Below, one piece after another: positions 5,810-14,425 of a DNA stretch of 20,956 nt (position 1 is its first letter; every line of letters starts with the position of its first letter). Made by a program: the position numbers and the translations under genes. The notes below the pieces were generated by a model. That model was not told where the DNA came from. It did no database searches and saw only the letters and a program-made list of their open reading frames with translations. This stretch comes from a virus: positions 6,393 to 27,348 of the IMG/VR virus record IMGVR_UViG_3300030110_000007. One strand, 5' to 3'.

Positions 5810-6077
5810 GCTTCCTCCTCAGAGACTCCTTTGCCTTCTTTGCAATCTCTGCTTGTTTAGATTTACCAGCAACCTTAGCCCTCTGCTCCATTACAGTTAA
5901 GATTTGTATCTTACGTGCGTATGGTTTATTGATACCTTTTACTTTACGCGCAGTGTCTCTAGCGTCTTGTACAGTGGCGTACTTAATACGAACAGTATCT
6001 TTAGGGTTCTCATCAGTGTACAGTCTTCTACCGCTACCTTTAGGCTTTTTACCTGTACCCTTCTTAGGATCAGCCAT
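5775..6077 (-). CDS. Small basic conserved phage protein, 100 aa
   Basis: This 100-residue protein has 31 Lys/Arg and 9 acidic residues. A Gly/Lys/Pro-rich disordered start (MADPKKGTGKKPKGSGRRLY) leads into a compact central part (VRIKYATVQDARDTARKVKG), an Asn-Lys-Pro-Tyr-Ala-Arg-Lys-Ile motif and helices continuing to a basic tail. I recall similar proteins, especially the GSGRRLYTDENPKDTV and KPYARKIQILTV segments, in marine phages as hypothetical proteins. The KPYARKIQ segment looks like a helix suited to binding DNA or RNA, but this is inference. The ATG overlaps the upstream stop as TAATG and the 3' end overlaps the microprotein ORF. Confidence 0.82.
   Translation of the reverse strand: MADPKKGTGKKPKGSGRRLYTDENPKDTVRIKYATVQDARDTARKVKGINKPYARKIQILTVMEQRAKVAGKSKQAEIAKKAKESLRRKHGKTSTARKTK
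5814..5820 (-). promoter_or_regulatory. Strong ribosome-binding site for the 29-aa microprotein
   Basis: GAGGAGG lies four bases upstream of ATG 5809, inside the coding sequence of the 100-aa gene. It is the main evidence that the microprotein ORF is translated. Confidence 0.7.
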
Positions 6078-6280
6078 TACTTGTAGCCGCCGCCTGCATC
6101 TTTATAAGCCTTTGCTAACATCTGGGCTTTACGCGCACTCCACTGTCCCGGCTTACCGCCTTTGCTACCAGCTTTGATACGATTGAACTGACGCTTACGC
6201 ATTTCAGGCTTGGTATAGTTTCCTGCTTCGTTAACCCTAGACTTTGCTTTCTTTTTTGCTGGCTTCTTTTTAGCTGCCAT
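6077..6280 (-). CDS. Small basic conserved phage protein, 67 aa
   Basis: The start is taken at ATG 6280-6278, not the in-frame ATG at 6292, because GGAGG (6286-6290) overlaps the earlier ATG and sits five bases before the later one. The 67 residues include 21 Lys/Arg and 3 acidic. An AAKKKPAKKKAKSR tail is followed by AGNYTKPEMRKRQFNRIKAG and GKPGQWSARKAQMLAKAYK, ending GGGYK. I remember this NEAGNYTKP...GQWSARKAQ layout as frequent in cyanophage, pelagiphage and marine bacterial genomes, without known function. The Ala/Lys N-terminus resembles histone-H1-like tails, which suggests DNA compaction, but that is inference. It shares TAATG with the next gene. Confidence 0.85.
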   Translation of the reverse strand: MAAKKKPAKKKAKSRVNEAGNYTKPEMRKRQFNRIKAGSKGGKPGQWSARKAQMLAKAYKDAGGGYK

Positions 6281-6281
6281 G

Positions 6282-6749
6282 TCATCCTCCAAAATTTCTG
6301 ATTACAATACCTACTGCAACAACTGCTATTATACTACCAATTAAAAACACAAGTCCACCTACTGCGAGTTGGTTCATAAGTATATCTCTTTCTTTTTTCT
6401 TTTTCGCTATAAGCCGTAGGTGTTGCTGCCTAGCAGCTTCTTGCTCTGCCTTGGCTTTTTTAAACGCTTCCAAAGTGTCTGGATCTGCGACTAATAATAT
6501 ATCGTGTACGTCCTTCCAGTATCTCTCATAGCTTTTCTTAATCTGGGTGAGCTTCAAGATTTCACTCTGACTAAGCGGCTTGAACGTACTAGACTTTCGA
6601 TCTACTTCAAAGTTTGTTAAAGCTTCTCCAAAGTCACTAATAGTACCCATAAGTTGCTGGATACCCTGCCCAGACTCGTTAGCTGTCTTTATCAGCCCAT
6701 TCAGACTCGACAAGATGGCAGAAGCGGCTGCAACTGATTCTATGATCAT
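6282..6749 (-). CDS. Coiled-coil protein with C-terminal membrane anchor, 155 aa
   Basis: The 155 residues form a hydrophobic, Ala/Ser-rich N-terminal helix (MIIESVAAASAILSSLNGLI), a charged helical middle, a Lys/Glu/Gln coiled-coil at about 94-125 (LEAFKKAKAEQEAARQQHLR), and one membrane segment at about 128-150. RNFGG follows it. The gene begins with an ATGA overlap behind the holin, so it belongs to the lysis cassette by position. Rz-type inner spanins are coiled coils anchored at the N-terminus; here the anchor is C-terminal, so it is not a standard spanin. Options are an inverted spanin-like or tail-anchored lysis accessory protein, or a virion membrane protein. I recall similar tail-anchored proteins in marine podoviruses without assigned function. 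Confidence 0.82.
   Translation of the reverse strand: MIIESVAAASAILSSLNGLIKTANESGQGIQQLMGTISDFGEALTNFEVDRKSSTFKPLSQSEILKLTQIKKSYERYWKDVHDILLVADPDTLEAFKKAKAEQEAARQQHLRLIAKKKKERDILMNQLAVGGLVFLIGSIIAVVAVGIVIRNFGG
6286..6290 (-). promoter_or_regulatory. Ribosome-binding site that decides the start of the 67-aa gene
   Basis: GGAGG is five bases from ATG 6280 but directly abuts the earlier in-frame ATG at 6292, so initiation at 6280 is favoured. Confidence 0.7.
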
Positions 6750-7135
6750 TTTCTGGTCTTCTCGAAGCTCCTCATTGCACCTAAACCTAGCATACCCATG
6801 AGAACAGGCATCATAGTTTCTAGCGGAACTAGAGGAATAACAATATCCATGCCTACTAGGGCGAGTACAAAGTTAGAGAATGGTATTGTGATGAAGTTTC
6901 CAAACATTCCCAACCCACATGTCCAGCCAATGAAGGGCCTCCAGCCAGCAACAAACAAATTAGAACTAGCTGCCTCTACTTTGTTGACCTCTATCTGAGC
7001 CTTCATAAGATCTTGATGATGTTCTTCTGACATCGTTGCAATCTTGTGGGCCAGCATAGCCTTTTGATCTTTGTCTTCAATGAACTTGTCTAGCAAGCCC
7101 GTTACAGGCCCTACTAGCTGTGCTACAATACTCAT
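6746..7135 (-). CDS. Holin, GTA_holin_3TM family
   Basis: The start chosen is ATG 7135 (MSIVAQLVGPV), with GGAG 8 nt upstream. A longer in-frame start at 7189 lies inside the endolysin gene and has no such site. The 129-residue product has a charged helical N-terminal half (LDKFIEDKDQKAMLAHKI), the sequence QIEVNKVEAASSNLFVAGWR characteristic of the three-helix holins of gene transfer agents and phages (PF11351 as I recall), and hydrophobic segments at about 65-85, 86-101 and 105-122. Holins pore the inner membrane to release the endolysin encoded one base upstream. It ends SFEKTRK with a cytoplasmic-type basic tail. Confidence 0.88.
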   Translation of the reverse strand: MSIVAQLVGPVTGLLDKFIEDKDQKAMLAHKIATMSEEHHQDLMKAQIEVNKVEAASSNLFVAGWRPFIGWTCGLGMFGNFITIPFSNFVLALVGMDIVIPLVPLETMMPVLMGMLGLGAMRSFEKTRK

Positions 7136-7136
7136 A

Positions 7137-7505
7137 TTAATAACTCCAGATGTGTGGTCTTGGACGGCCTTTAGAGGATTCAAGGTCATCGAGGTGTATA
7201 AACCTTGTAGGGCCTTTCTGACTTACACCAATCCCAGTAAAGCCTGCCTCTAGAGCGCCCTGTACGAGCTTGTAAGCGGCTTCACCACGCAACCCTATGT
7301 CTATGGCCCTACCTGATGCATGTGCGCCGGGAGAGGCTTTACGGGCCTCTATGGGGTGATCAGCACAACGGTACGCAGAGTTAACAGGGAAGCTAAATCC
7401 AAGCTTCTCACGCAAGGCATCTACCTTCTGCATGAACTCATCATCCATACCAATTTCATTGCAGTGTCTGCATACCAGTTCTTCTTCTGTGAAATACTTA
7501 TACAC
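7137..7505 (-). CDS. Endolysin, M15-type zinc peptidase
   Basis: This 122-residue protein matches the small phage M15A/M15_3 peptidases that cut peptide cross-links in peptidoglycan. Zinc-site motifs are visible: SAYRCADHP (43-51), then GAHASGRAIDI with His62 and Asp69 seven apart, then FIHLDD with His104. An N-terminal CRHC at 12-15 is common in this subfamily. There is no signal peptide, so export depends on the holin next door. The start is GTG at 7505, with GAGG 7 nt upstream, overlapping the end of the 1684-aa gene by 8 nt; the weak start may limit endolysin yield. It is the first gene of the lysis cassette. Confidence 0.92.
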   Translation of the reverse strand: MYKYFTEEELVCRHCNEIGMDDEFMQKVDALREKLGFSFPVNSAYRCADHPIEARKASPGAHASGRAIDIGLRGEAAYKLVQGALEAGFTGIGVSQKGPTRFIHLDDLESSKGRPRPHIWSY

Positions 7506-10500
7506 CTTTCTTCCTCTTTAAAGCTGCTAAAACTTTACCACCACTCTCAAAGTTCTTTCTAAAACTTAGATTAAACTGCGGATCGCCAGAGTTTGTAGAG
7601 GCTCCCAGAGACAAGAAAGAGCCTTCATCGCCTCTAAATGTTTTAGATAAACTATAATCATCTCCCTGTACACCTACATCTACAGGTAAGCGGCTACTTA
7701 ACTCAGAAGCTATGCGTTCTTTTATTAGATCTTGAGCATCTCTTTGAGATAAAGTTACAGGTAATCCTGATCTAGATAACACTTCTTCTTTAAGTTGTTG
7801 CTTAACTTCGCTCTTGGTGAGAGGTATGCCTCTGTCTGTAAAGTATCTCTGCTTAACTTGCCGCTCTAACGTATCTATATCTTCAGCAGTGCTTGAGCCA
7901 TACTTATAGCCTTGGGCTTCCGCAAAACTAGAATATTCGGGAGAACCATAACCCATGTGAAAACCACCTTGATTAAACTTCTCACGCTTTGTAACGCCTT
8001 CAGGTAGTGAGGGCGTACCGTCTACTTCAATGTAGTCATAGAGCGGGTGAGTCTTTTTACCTACCTTTATTGTTCCTATAATATCTCCAAGAACAATATC
8101 CCCAACTGTCTCAGGTCTTAAATTAGGCTGCGGAACCTTACCGTCCTTACCCTTTCTAGTCATTCTGTTCATACGCACAGGGCCTACAAACTGAGTATCT
8201 AGAGTATAAAAATGTTCAGAGCCTCTACCTTCTACGGCAACTATGGGGTTGTCTAATCTGCCTTCTTTACCGTCTTCTATGATTCTAAACTTCTCAGGCT
8301 GTAAAAGGTTAGTACGCACTGTCTGAGGAGACTTAACGCCTGTAGCTTTCTTATAGTTTTCTTTCATTTGTGCAAGAGTTAAGTTCTCACCATCATATTC
8401 ATTCACCCTAGCAACAGACTTGTTACTTCCTGATGATAGTTTTTCTGCTGTTCTTGCAGTAACAAACAAGTTTTGCACAGTTTGATTACTTATATCTTTA
8501 GGCTTCCCAGCCATGCCAATGTAATTACCAAACTCAAGATCAACCTCAATACCAGCCCCCGTCATACCCTCAACAAACTTATCTCCTTTGTATCCTCTAC
8601 TTTCAGGATCAAAGAACTTACCGGGAGCAGGCATAACACTAGAAGCTGTTTCAGCCTCCATAGCCCTAGTCATTCTAGGTTCTAAAGTTTCTTCAAGCTC
8701 CTCAGTCTGTGTCATAACTACAGGCTTGTCAGGGTCTTGTATGACACGTTTATCGCCTTTACTACCCACAGTCTTGGTAGGCGTGAACAACTCACGAAGA
8801 CCTTTCGCGATAACAGTACTTCCTGCAACAAACCCAAGACGCTGTAAAGGATCTACCTCTCCACCGCCTGTAAAGCCTAGCCTGCGTAGAGGATCTTCCT
8901 CATCCACAAAAGCTGTACCAGCCTGTTGATCGTAGGGCATACCTGTCATCTTGTCGATGCGCTGGTCAGGCTCTTTAGAGGCGTTAGGTACGTCAAGTAC
9001 TTCACCGCCTTTGGCCCTTCCTTCCCTATAAGTATCTGTATCAAGATCTAATTTGTAATCAGGCGTGTACAACGATGAGCCGTTTAGTTCCGACTGTACG
9101 TTTGATAAAGAATCTCTGAACTGCAAAGACTTTTTACGTGCTGTATCAGGGTCAATCTTTTTAAAAGCTCTAAAAGACTCTACAGTAAGAACTTCATCTC
9201 TAGGGTTAGTACCCTTAAATTGACCCAACACTATACTGGCAGCTTTAGATCTACTAATACCGTTCTCTCTTAATATCTTCATAGCATCTTTCTTGCCATA
9301 AAGAGTTACATAGGCATTAGTAATCTTAAATAAGTCTTGTTGTCCCTCGTATATTTTTTGCTGCTGCTCTCTGTACTCTGAAATATATTCTTCAGGATTT
9401 GTGTCATAAAGAAACTTTTGACTACGGTTAGAGTCTTCTATTCTGTTATAGTCTCTAACAGCAAACTGTAAATTTAAATCAGGATCGTATTTAGTAAACC
9501 TAACACCAGTTAAGTTAGCAATTAATTCATTTTGAGCGTTGCGTGGTTCACCTGAATATCTGTTAGGCTCTTCATTTAAAGCCTCTACATATCTTTGAAT
9601 AGAAGTGACGCTTCCCGGTACAAAAGTATTTAGTACATCACCAACAAAATCTTCTACTTCTATTTGACCCCTGTAAAGCTTTGTTCCTGAATTCAGCATA
9701 GCTTCAGTAATCATCTCTTGAGAAGCAAAAGGTTCTAACAAAGACGCAGCAGTATCTTTAGCGGCCTCAAATAAAGCATCATCTAAATCATCACCACGTA
9801 AAGCGCCCTCATTTATTCTGTCTACAGCAATCATTACAGGACGCTTAATAAACTCATAAGAATCTAAAAAGCGTGTGTCAACAAAGTAAAGCTGACCATC
9901 TTCATCCATACGCCAAAGCTTATTAGAGTCTTTGTTAAAAGCTCCTTCAGCTAAGTCTGTGTGCGCCCGTTGTTCTTCTTCTGTCCAACCAAGAGCGTCC
10001 ATAGTGGCCTTTGAAGCTTCGTTAAAACCTATAGCAGTAGCAGTAAATCCTGATAGTCTTCTAAGACCTCTGTTTCTTAAAACAGTATTACCAGAGTTAA
10101 TTTCTTCTGAAGCCTGTTTTACAATCTTTATAGATGTACGAGCTATCTCAGCAGGAAAAGATACGAAGTTACCCACAGGCATATCCCTCAACGCCTTAAT
10201 ACCCTTGGGTACTTTATCGTAGTTAGGTATTGTATCTTGAACAATTTGAGCAGCTTTTATTTCTAAAACATCTTCTGCTACGTCAGGAAAAGCCTTTTTA
10301 AGAGTAGCAAGCTCATTACCAAAAGCATTAAGTTTGTAGAAATCGTCAGTAGCCATGTAAGCTTTTTCAGCGCCCCTGAATACAGCCTTAACGCCCGTAT
10401 CAACCTGACGCACACCGGGAACACCCTCAACATATTTAATTTTTTCTAGTTGCTTTGTAATAAAACTAGGCTCACGCTCCATGCCTGCCTCAAGAAGCGC

Positions 10501-12552
10501 CCTAAACTCGTTAACTTTTACGTTAGTGTTTATTACCCCTAAACGCAAATACTTTTCATAAGCCTCATCAAACTCTTGATCTCCTTTGTTTAAAAGACTG
10601 TTAAATAAAGTACGTCCAGACTTTAATCCGCTGCTTGTAAAAGGCATCATACCGTTTGCAATACTAAACTGTGCGCCACCTAAAAAGTTTCTTATGTGCG
10701 TTACGTGATTTCCCACAGTTTTCATTTGTTGTGAAAAACCTTTAGCAGTTGCAAAGTTTTGAAGTAATACAGCTAAAGGATTATTACCTTCCATAACACT
10801 AGAGAACATTTCTTCTTTACGTTCTAATGCTTGCAGCATCTCAGGGGTGGTGTATTTACCATCTAATATTGAGTTAGTACCTGAAATCTTAGCAGTATTG
10901 CGGCCCCCTTCTCTTGCAGTGAGATAGCCACCAGTTTTTCCTAGTTCATTAAACTGTCTATAAAAGTTATTTACCTCATAAATTCTAGATGCCTTTGCAA
11001 CAGATAAAATAATACTTTCAGATGGAGAAGTAACTTCGCCCAATAAAGCTCTTATTGGCTCTGGAATATCTTTCTTTTGTTTAAAAGTGCTTACTCTACG
11101 AACCTGTGATAAATAATCTACTACTTCTGCATCATCTGCTTTACTAAGTATCTTATCTACCTGAGATTCTGCTTTAGAAAGAGCATCATCAATGTCCATA
11201 TCAGGTGTTGCTTCAAGTAAGTCATCTGCTAAAAATTGAACAGCGTTTTCTCTTACTTCACTTGAAGGCTTAAAGGCAGGGTCTTCAAACATCCTGTAAG
11301 ACCTACGCATGTAGTTACCTACATTAGCTGATATAGATTGTTTTACATCTGCACTAAACCCTTTACTGCCTACAATCTTTTTAGATAATCCATCCATCAA
11401 CTGACGGGCATTTATAACTTCATTAGCTACTTCTTCTGAGAGCCTGTATTGGCTTCTAAAAAACTCTACACGTTCTTGTTCAGGCATCTCATAAATAAAA
11501 CTTGCGTCAGCCTGTAAAGCTTCCTGCACACGGTCAGACATTTCTTTAGAAGACGTTTCATCTGTAATTTTCTTTAAGGCAATGTTAAGCCTATTGCCAA
11601 TGTTTTCAGCAGCCCTTATGGTTTGTCTTTGAGAATATTGTGTGTCTCTAAAAGCATTGTAAGCCTGTGGGGTCATATATCCTTCAGAAGTAAAGAAACG
11701 TCTTGCGAGTCTTTTTAAAACATTGCCTTGCCCTGCAACCTGTTCAATACCTTCTTGAGTCTCTCTTGTTACTTCTCTTGCAGCAGGAAGATCCTCACGC
11801 TCAACACCAACACGGCCTTCTCTGCGGGCTTCTATATCGGCACGTTTTGCTTCCTTACGGGCATCTCCCAGATAAGACATGAGAACTTCTGTTTGCTCTT
11901 CTTCAGACAACTGATCGTATTTTTTACTCTGCCCCATTCTTTTTAAAGTTGCTGCAAAAGAAACACCACGCTCTATAAGAGGTATCAAACCTACGTCCTG
12001 AATAACCATCTTCATTCTATTAGTTATTTCATCATCGTCTGCGTCAGCAGCCATGTACTCAATAAAAGTATTTTTTGATGCTTCAGGAAAAGTATCTTCT
12101 ACAATATTAAAAAGATTTTCTGTTGGGTCTGTTAAAAGCTGCTCAGTAATTGCAGCGCCTGCGATAGGAGCAGCAACTCTCTCTCCTAAACCTAAAGCCC
12201 TAGCACCTCTTGTGATGCCTGTAAATGGAACTGCATAAGCACCTATTTCTCCTGCAAGCTGGCCTACAGCGCCGGGAATTGTTTCAGCCTCACGAACCTC
12301 GCCTTCTTCTGTAAAAGCATCCTCCTCTTTTACTCCCAAGGCACTTAACATAGGCGCAGTTAAACCTTTAGAGATGCCTGCTTTTAATTTTCTACGCTCT
12401 TCAAGATCTTCTTCTGTAAGTTCTTCTAAGCCTTCACCTCCTAGTGTACGGATCTTTGAGTCCATTACATATCGGGCAGCATCATACAGGCTGAAAGGAG
12501 CTTCAACTAATGTCTCTCCAAACTTAGCTATAGATTTACCAAACTCATCCAT
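7498..12552 (-). CDS. Giant internal virion/ejection-type protein, 1684 aa
   Basis: This is the largest gene in the window and the last large virion gene before lysis, the position of T7 gp16. It begins with a helical region containing a hydrophobic Gly/Ala stretch near 90-140 (VGQLAGEIGAYAVPFTGITR), then about 1000 residues of mostly charged helix. After about 1180 comes a different Gly-rich part with AKGGEVLDVPN, KEPDQRIDKMTGMPYDQQAG and a duplicated DPLxRLGF octapeptide (1220-1227 and 1234-1241). The final segment is more structured and ends ESGGKVLAALKRKKGV. I recall the KGG...DVPN...RIDKMTG...PYDQQAG block from other marine phage giant proteins. No lytic transglycosylase or protease motif is clear. 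TAAATG joins it to the previous gene, with AGGA upstream. The ejection role is inferred from size, order and composition. Confidence 0.85.
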   Translation of the reverse strand: MDEFGKSIAKFGETLVEAPFSLYDAARYVMDSKIRTLGGEGLEELTEEDLEERRKLKAGISKGLTAPMLSALGVKEEDAFTEEGEVREAETIPGAVGQLAGEIGAYAVPFTGITRGARALGLGERVAAPIAGAAITEQLLTDPTENLFNIVEDTFPEASKNTFIEYMAADADDDEITNRMKMVIQDVGLIPLIERGVSFAATLKRMGQSKKYDQLSEEEQTEVLMSYLGDARKEAKRADIEARREGRVGVEREDLPAAREVTRETQEGIEQVAGQGNVLKRLARRFFTSEGYMTPQAYNAFRDTQYSQRQTIRAAENIGNRLNIALKKITDETSSKEMSDRVQEALQADASFIYEMPEQERVEFFRSQYRLSEEVANEVINARQLMDGLSKKIVGSKGFSADVKQSISANVGNYMRRSYRMFEDPAFKPSSEVRENAVQFLADDLLEATPDMDIDDALSKAESQVDKILSKADDAEVVDYLSQVRRVSTFKQKKDIPEPIRALLGEVTSPSESIILSVAKASRIYEVNNFYRQFNELGKTGGYLTAREGGRNTAKISGTNSILDGKYTTPEMLQALERKEEMFSSVMEGNNPLAVLLQNFATAKGFSQQMKTVGNHVTHIRNFLGGAQFSIANGMMPFTSSGLKSGRTLFNSLLNKGDQEFDEAYEKYLRLGVINTNVKVNEFRALLEAGMEREPSFITKQLEKIKYVEGVPGVRQVDTGVKAVFRGAEKAYMATDDFYKLNAFGNELATLKKAFPDVAEDVLEIKAAQIVQDTIPNYDKVPKGIKALRDMPVGNFVSFPAEIARTSIKIVKQASEEINSGNTVLRNRGLRRLSGFTATAIGFNEASKATMDALGWTEEEQRAHTDLAEGAFNKDSNKLWRMDEDGQLYFVDTRFLDSYEFIKRPVMIAVDRINEGALRGDDLDDALFEAAKDTAASLLEPFASQEMITEAMLNSGTKLYRGQIEVEDFVGDVLNTFVPGSVTSIQRYVEALNEEPNRYSGEPRNAQNELIANLTGVRFTKYDPDLNLQFAVRDYNRIEDSNRSQKFLYDTNPEEYISEYREQQQKIYEGQQDLFKITNAYVTLYGKKDAMKILRENGISRSKAASIVLGQFKGTNPRDEVLTVESFRAFKKIDPDTARKKSLQFRDSLSNVQSELNGSSLYTPDYKLDLDTDTYREGRAKGGEVLDVPNASKEPDQRIDKMTGMPYDQQAGTAFVDEEDPLRRLGFTGGGEVDPLQRLGFVAGSTVIAKGLRELFTPTKTVGSKGDKRVIQDPDKPVVMTQTEELEETLEPRMTRAMEAETASSVMPAPGKFFDPESRGYKGDKFVEGMTGAGIEVDLEFGNYIGMAGKPKDISNQTVQNLFVTARTAEKLSSGSNKSVARVNEYDGENLTLAQMKENYKKATGVKSPQTVRTNLLQPEKFRIIEDGKEGRLDNPIVAVEGRGSEHFYTLDTQFVGPVRMNRMTRKGKDGKVPQPNLRPETVGDIVLGDIIGTIKVGKKTHPLYDYIEVDGTPSLPEGVTKREKFNQGGFHMGYGSPEYSSFAEAQGYKYGSSTAEDIDTLERQVKQRYFTDRGIPLTKSEVKQQLKEEVLSRSGLPVTLSQRDAQDLIKERIASELSSRLPVDVGVQGDDYSLSKTFRGDEGSFLSLGASTNSGDPQFNLSFRKNFESGGKVLAALKRKKGV
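8830..8895 (-). repeat. Duplicated octapeptide DPLxRLGF in the 1684-aa protein
   Basis: Residues 1220-1227 (DPLRRLGF) and 1234-1241 (DPLQRLGF) are 14 residues apart and separated by TGGGEV. The codons differ at most third positions, so the copies are not a recent DNA duplication and are probably kept by selection on the peptide. Confidence 0.85.
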
Positions 12553-13866
12553 TTAAAGTTTTCCTAAGTCAGCTATCTCTTGCATTATTGTGAAATATTG
12601 AGTTCTTCCATTTCTCTTATCATCGTCCGTAGCCCCGTCCCCGAACATTAGCTCATTAGCAATCGCCAACCTATCTTGATATGCTTGAGATTTTAGCACT
12701 GCTTCTTGAATAGCTGTAAATTCTTGAGAGGGCGCAGTAATATAATCAACAGGATTATTTTGAGAATCTGTTTTAGCTTGGCCTACCTCATAGAAAATTT
12801 CTAAAGCTTTATTGTATTTATCTAATGTGTCTATATTCATACTAATATTTGCAGCACCAAGTCTGCGTTGAAACTCTCTAGACCCAGCATCATTAAAAAC
12901 AACTGTCATTTTATCAATAGGATTAAAAGATGTTTTAGCATTCCTCAGAGCTATCTTTTCAACAGCTTCTTGATCATCCATGTCGGCAGATTCTACTCTT
13001 TTAAGATCCGCTTTTAATTCTTCACCCGTTATTCTGTCAAACTGTTTTATTTGCTTAGAGTAGTTATACTTACCTGTAGTTGCATTAAATCCACCTTGAA
13101 AAGTTACTTCCTTTCTTGTGTCTCTTTCTAACTGACCTAAATCAGCTAAGTCTTGAGCTTCAATAATACTACCTGTAAGATCATAAGCCTCTTGAAGCCT
13201 TATAGCCTCAGACTGTTGGTTAGGTGACGCAGGCAAAGCTAAACGCCCAAGAGAACTTTCTCTCAAAGCTTGAATACTGCGACGATCAAGCTCTTCATTG
13301 GAAGTACCGTTTAAAAAATTTATAAAGCCTTTAAAAGCACTATCAGGTCTTTTGCTTGTCATTTTTAGTACATCTTCAAAACTACCCTGTGCCCTAAATC
13401 TATCAGCAAAGTCTTCTCTTGCTTTCTGTGCAGCAGACCTTTCTACTGCTACTGCTCTGGCATCTCTAGCTATAACAGCATCTTCTTTACCCGCATTAAT
13501 ATAAGCAACTCTATCTAGATCATCTGAGTATTTAGTTAAATATTCCTGTTTAATATCATCAAAAGCACTATTGTAATAATAGTTGTCAATACCCCCAGAA
13601 GCCATATACTTTTGGCGTTCTGCATCAGCAGCCTTAGCAATTCTTTCAGCATGGTTATATTGAATCCTTGCGTTCATAACGCCTTCGCTGTTCATAAAAG
13701 CTTGCTGTTTCTTTTGTAAATTACTTCTATACAGCCCAATACCTACAGCACCTGCAAGTCCTAACAGCGCATTACGTTCCTCACGCCTACGAAGCTTTCT
13801 AGCTTGATCTTCATCACGCTTACGTTTTTCAGATAATAGGGATTCCCCAAGTTGTTCAATAGCCAT
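12553..13866 (-). CDS. Internal virion-type protein, 437 aa
   Basis: This 437-residue protein opens with a very basic and charged helix (LLSEKRKRDEDQARKLRRRE), a short hydrophobic Gly/Ala segment at about 34-46 (LLGLAGAVGIGLY) and then long charged helices. The basic-hydrophobic-helical plan resembles phage internal core proteins such as T7 gp15, and it sits directly upstream of the gp16-like giant gene, as gp15 does. Later parts (FNPIDKMTVVFNDAGSREFQ and NNPVDYITAPSQEFTAIQE) look globular, but I recognise no catalytic motif. The start is preceded by AGAGG encoded in the last codons of the 185-aa gene. The virion role is inferred. Confidence 0.82.
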   Translation of the reverse strand: MAIEQLGESLLSEKRKRDEDQARKLRRREERNALLGLAGAVGIGLYRSNLQKKQQAFMNSEGVMNARIQYNHAERIAKAADAERQKYMASGGIDNYYYNSAFDDIKQEYLTKYSDDLDRVAYINAGKEDAVIARDARAVAVERSAAQKAREDFADRFRAQGSFEDVLKMTSKRPDSAFKGFINFLNGTSNEELDRRSIQALRESSLGRLALPASPNQQSEAIRLQEAYDLTGSIIEAQDLADLGQLERDTRKEVTFQGGFNATTGKYNYSKQIKQFDRITGEELKADLKRVESADMDDQEAVEKIALRNAKTSFNPIDKMTVVFNDAGSREFQRRLGAANISMNIDTLDKYNKALEIFYEVGQAKTDSQNNPVDYITAPSQEFTAIQEAVLKSQAYQDRLAIANELMFGDGATDDDKRNGRTQYFTIMQEIADLGKL

Positions 13867-13867
13867 A

Positions 13868-14425
13868 TTATTGCCTCTGCATTAAACTAGGTGGCGGTGC
13901 TTCCTGTGGAGGTGGTCGAGCCATTAAAGACTCCGTAGGACGTTCAGGAAGCTCTGCTGCCTCTACACGATCCATAGCCATTTGAGTCTCATCAGAAAGT
14001 TCTGAAGGCTGTGAAAGCTCTGGACGCTGTACAGTTACACCAAACATATCCTCTTCATCATCTTCCTGTACTACATACTCTATACCTGCACGTTCTGCAA
14101 GTCCCATGATCATATAGGCTACAGGCTCAACAAGAAGAAGCATCAAGTCAGGATTAAACTGGCCTTCATTGAAGCCTGAGAAAAGAATAAGGCGAGTGGC
14201 CTCCATTATGGTTGTGCCTTCTATAAGACTGTCCATCAAAGGAAGATAATTTTCTTCTGCCGTCATCTGATCAAATATAAAATCTATTGCCTCTTGTGCA
14301 ACAGTAAACTCTGTAGCGCCTGTATACGGCTCTTGTACATCAGGATCTAGCGTTAATGACTCACCCGGAATAGGCCGTTCCATCTTTGCAAAGTGTTCCT
14401 GTAGTTCTGGTGTAGTATCATCCAT
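13868..14425 (-). CDS. Acidic protein with Pro-rich tail, 185 aa
   Basis: This 185-residue protein is strongly acidic, unlike its neighbours: many Glu/Asp and few Lys. A disordered N-terminus (LTLDPDVQEPYTGATEF) leads to a central helical domain (AQEAIDFIFDQMTAEENYLP, then MLLLVEPVAYMIMGLAERAG), an acidic loop (VQEDDEEDMFG) and a low-complexity end with two PPP runs (MARPPPQEAPPPSLMQRQ). An acidic partner among basic ejection proteins could act as a chaperone or a small core component; this is inference. Its start overlaps the previous stop as TAATG with AGAGG 9 nt before, and its last codons encode the next ribosome-binding site. No family is recognised. Confidence 0.8.
   Translation of the reverse strand: MDDTTPELQEHFAKMERPIPGESLTLDPDVQEPYTGATEFTVAQEAIDFIFDQMTAEENYLPLMDSLIEGTTIMEATRLILFSGFNEGQFNPDLMLLLVEPVAYMIMGLAERAGIEYVVQEDDEEDMFGVTVQRPELSQPSELSDETQMAMDRVEAAELPERPTESLMARPPPQEAPPPSLMQRQ

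Noticed and set aside
5176-6177. Forward-strand ORFs of 60-124 aa opposite the basic cluster
   Set aside because: Leu/Ser/Phe/Cys-rich translations are what Lys/Arg codons give when read antisense; the minus-strand genes have ribosome-binding sites and coupled starts.
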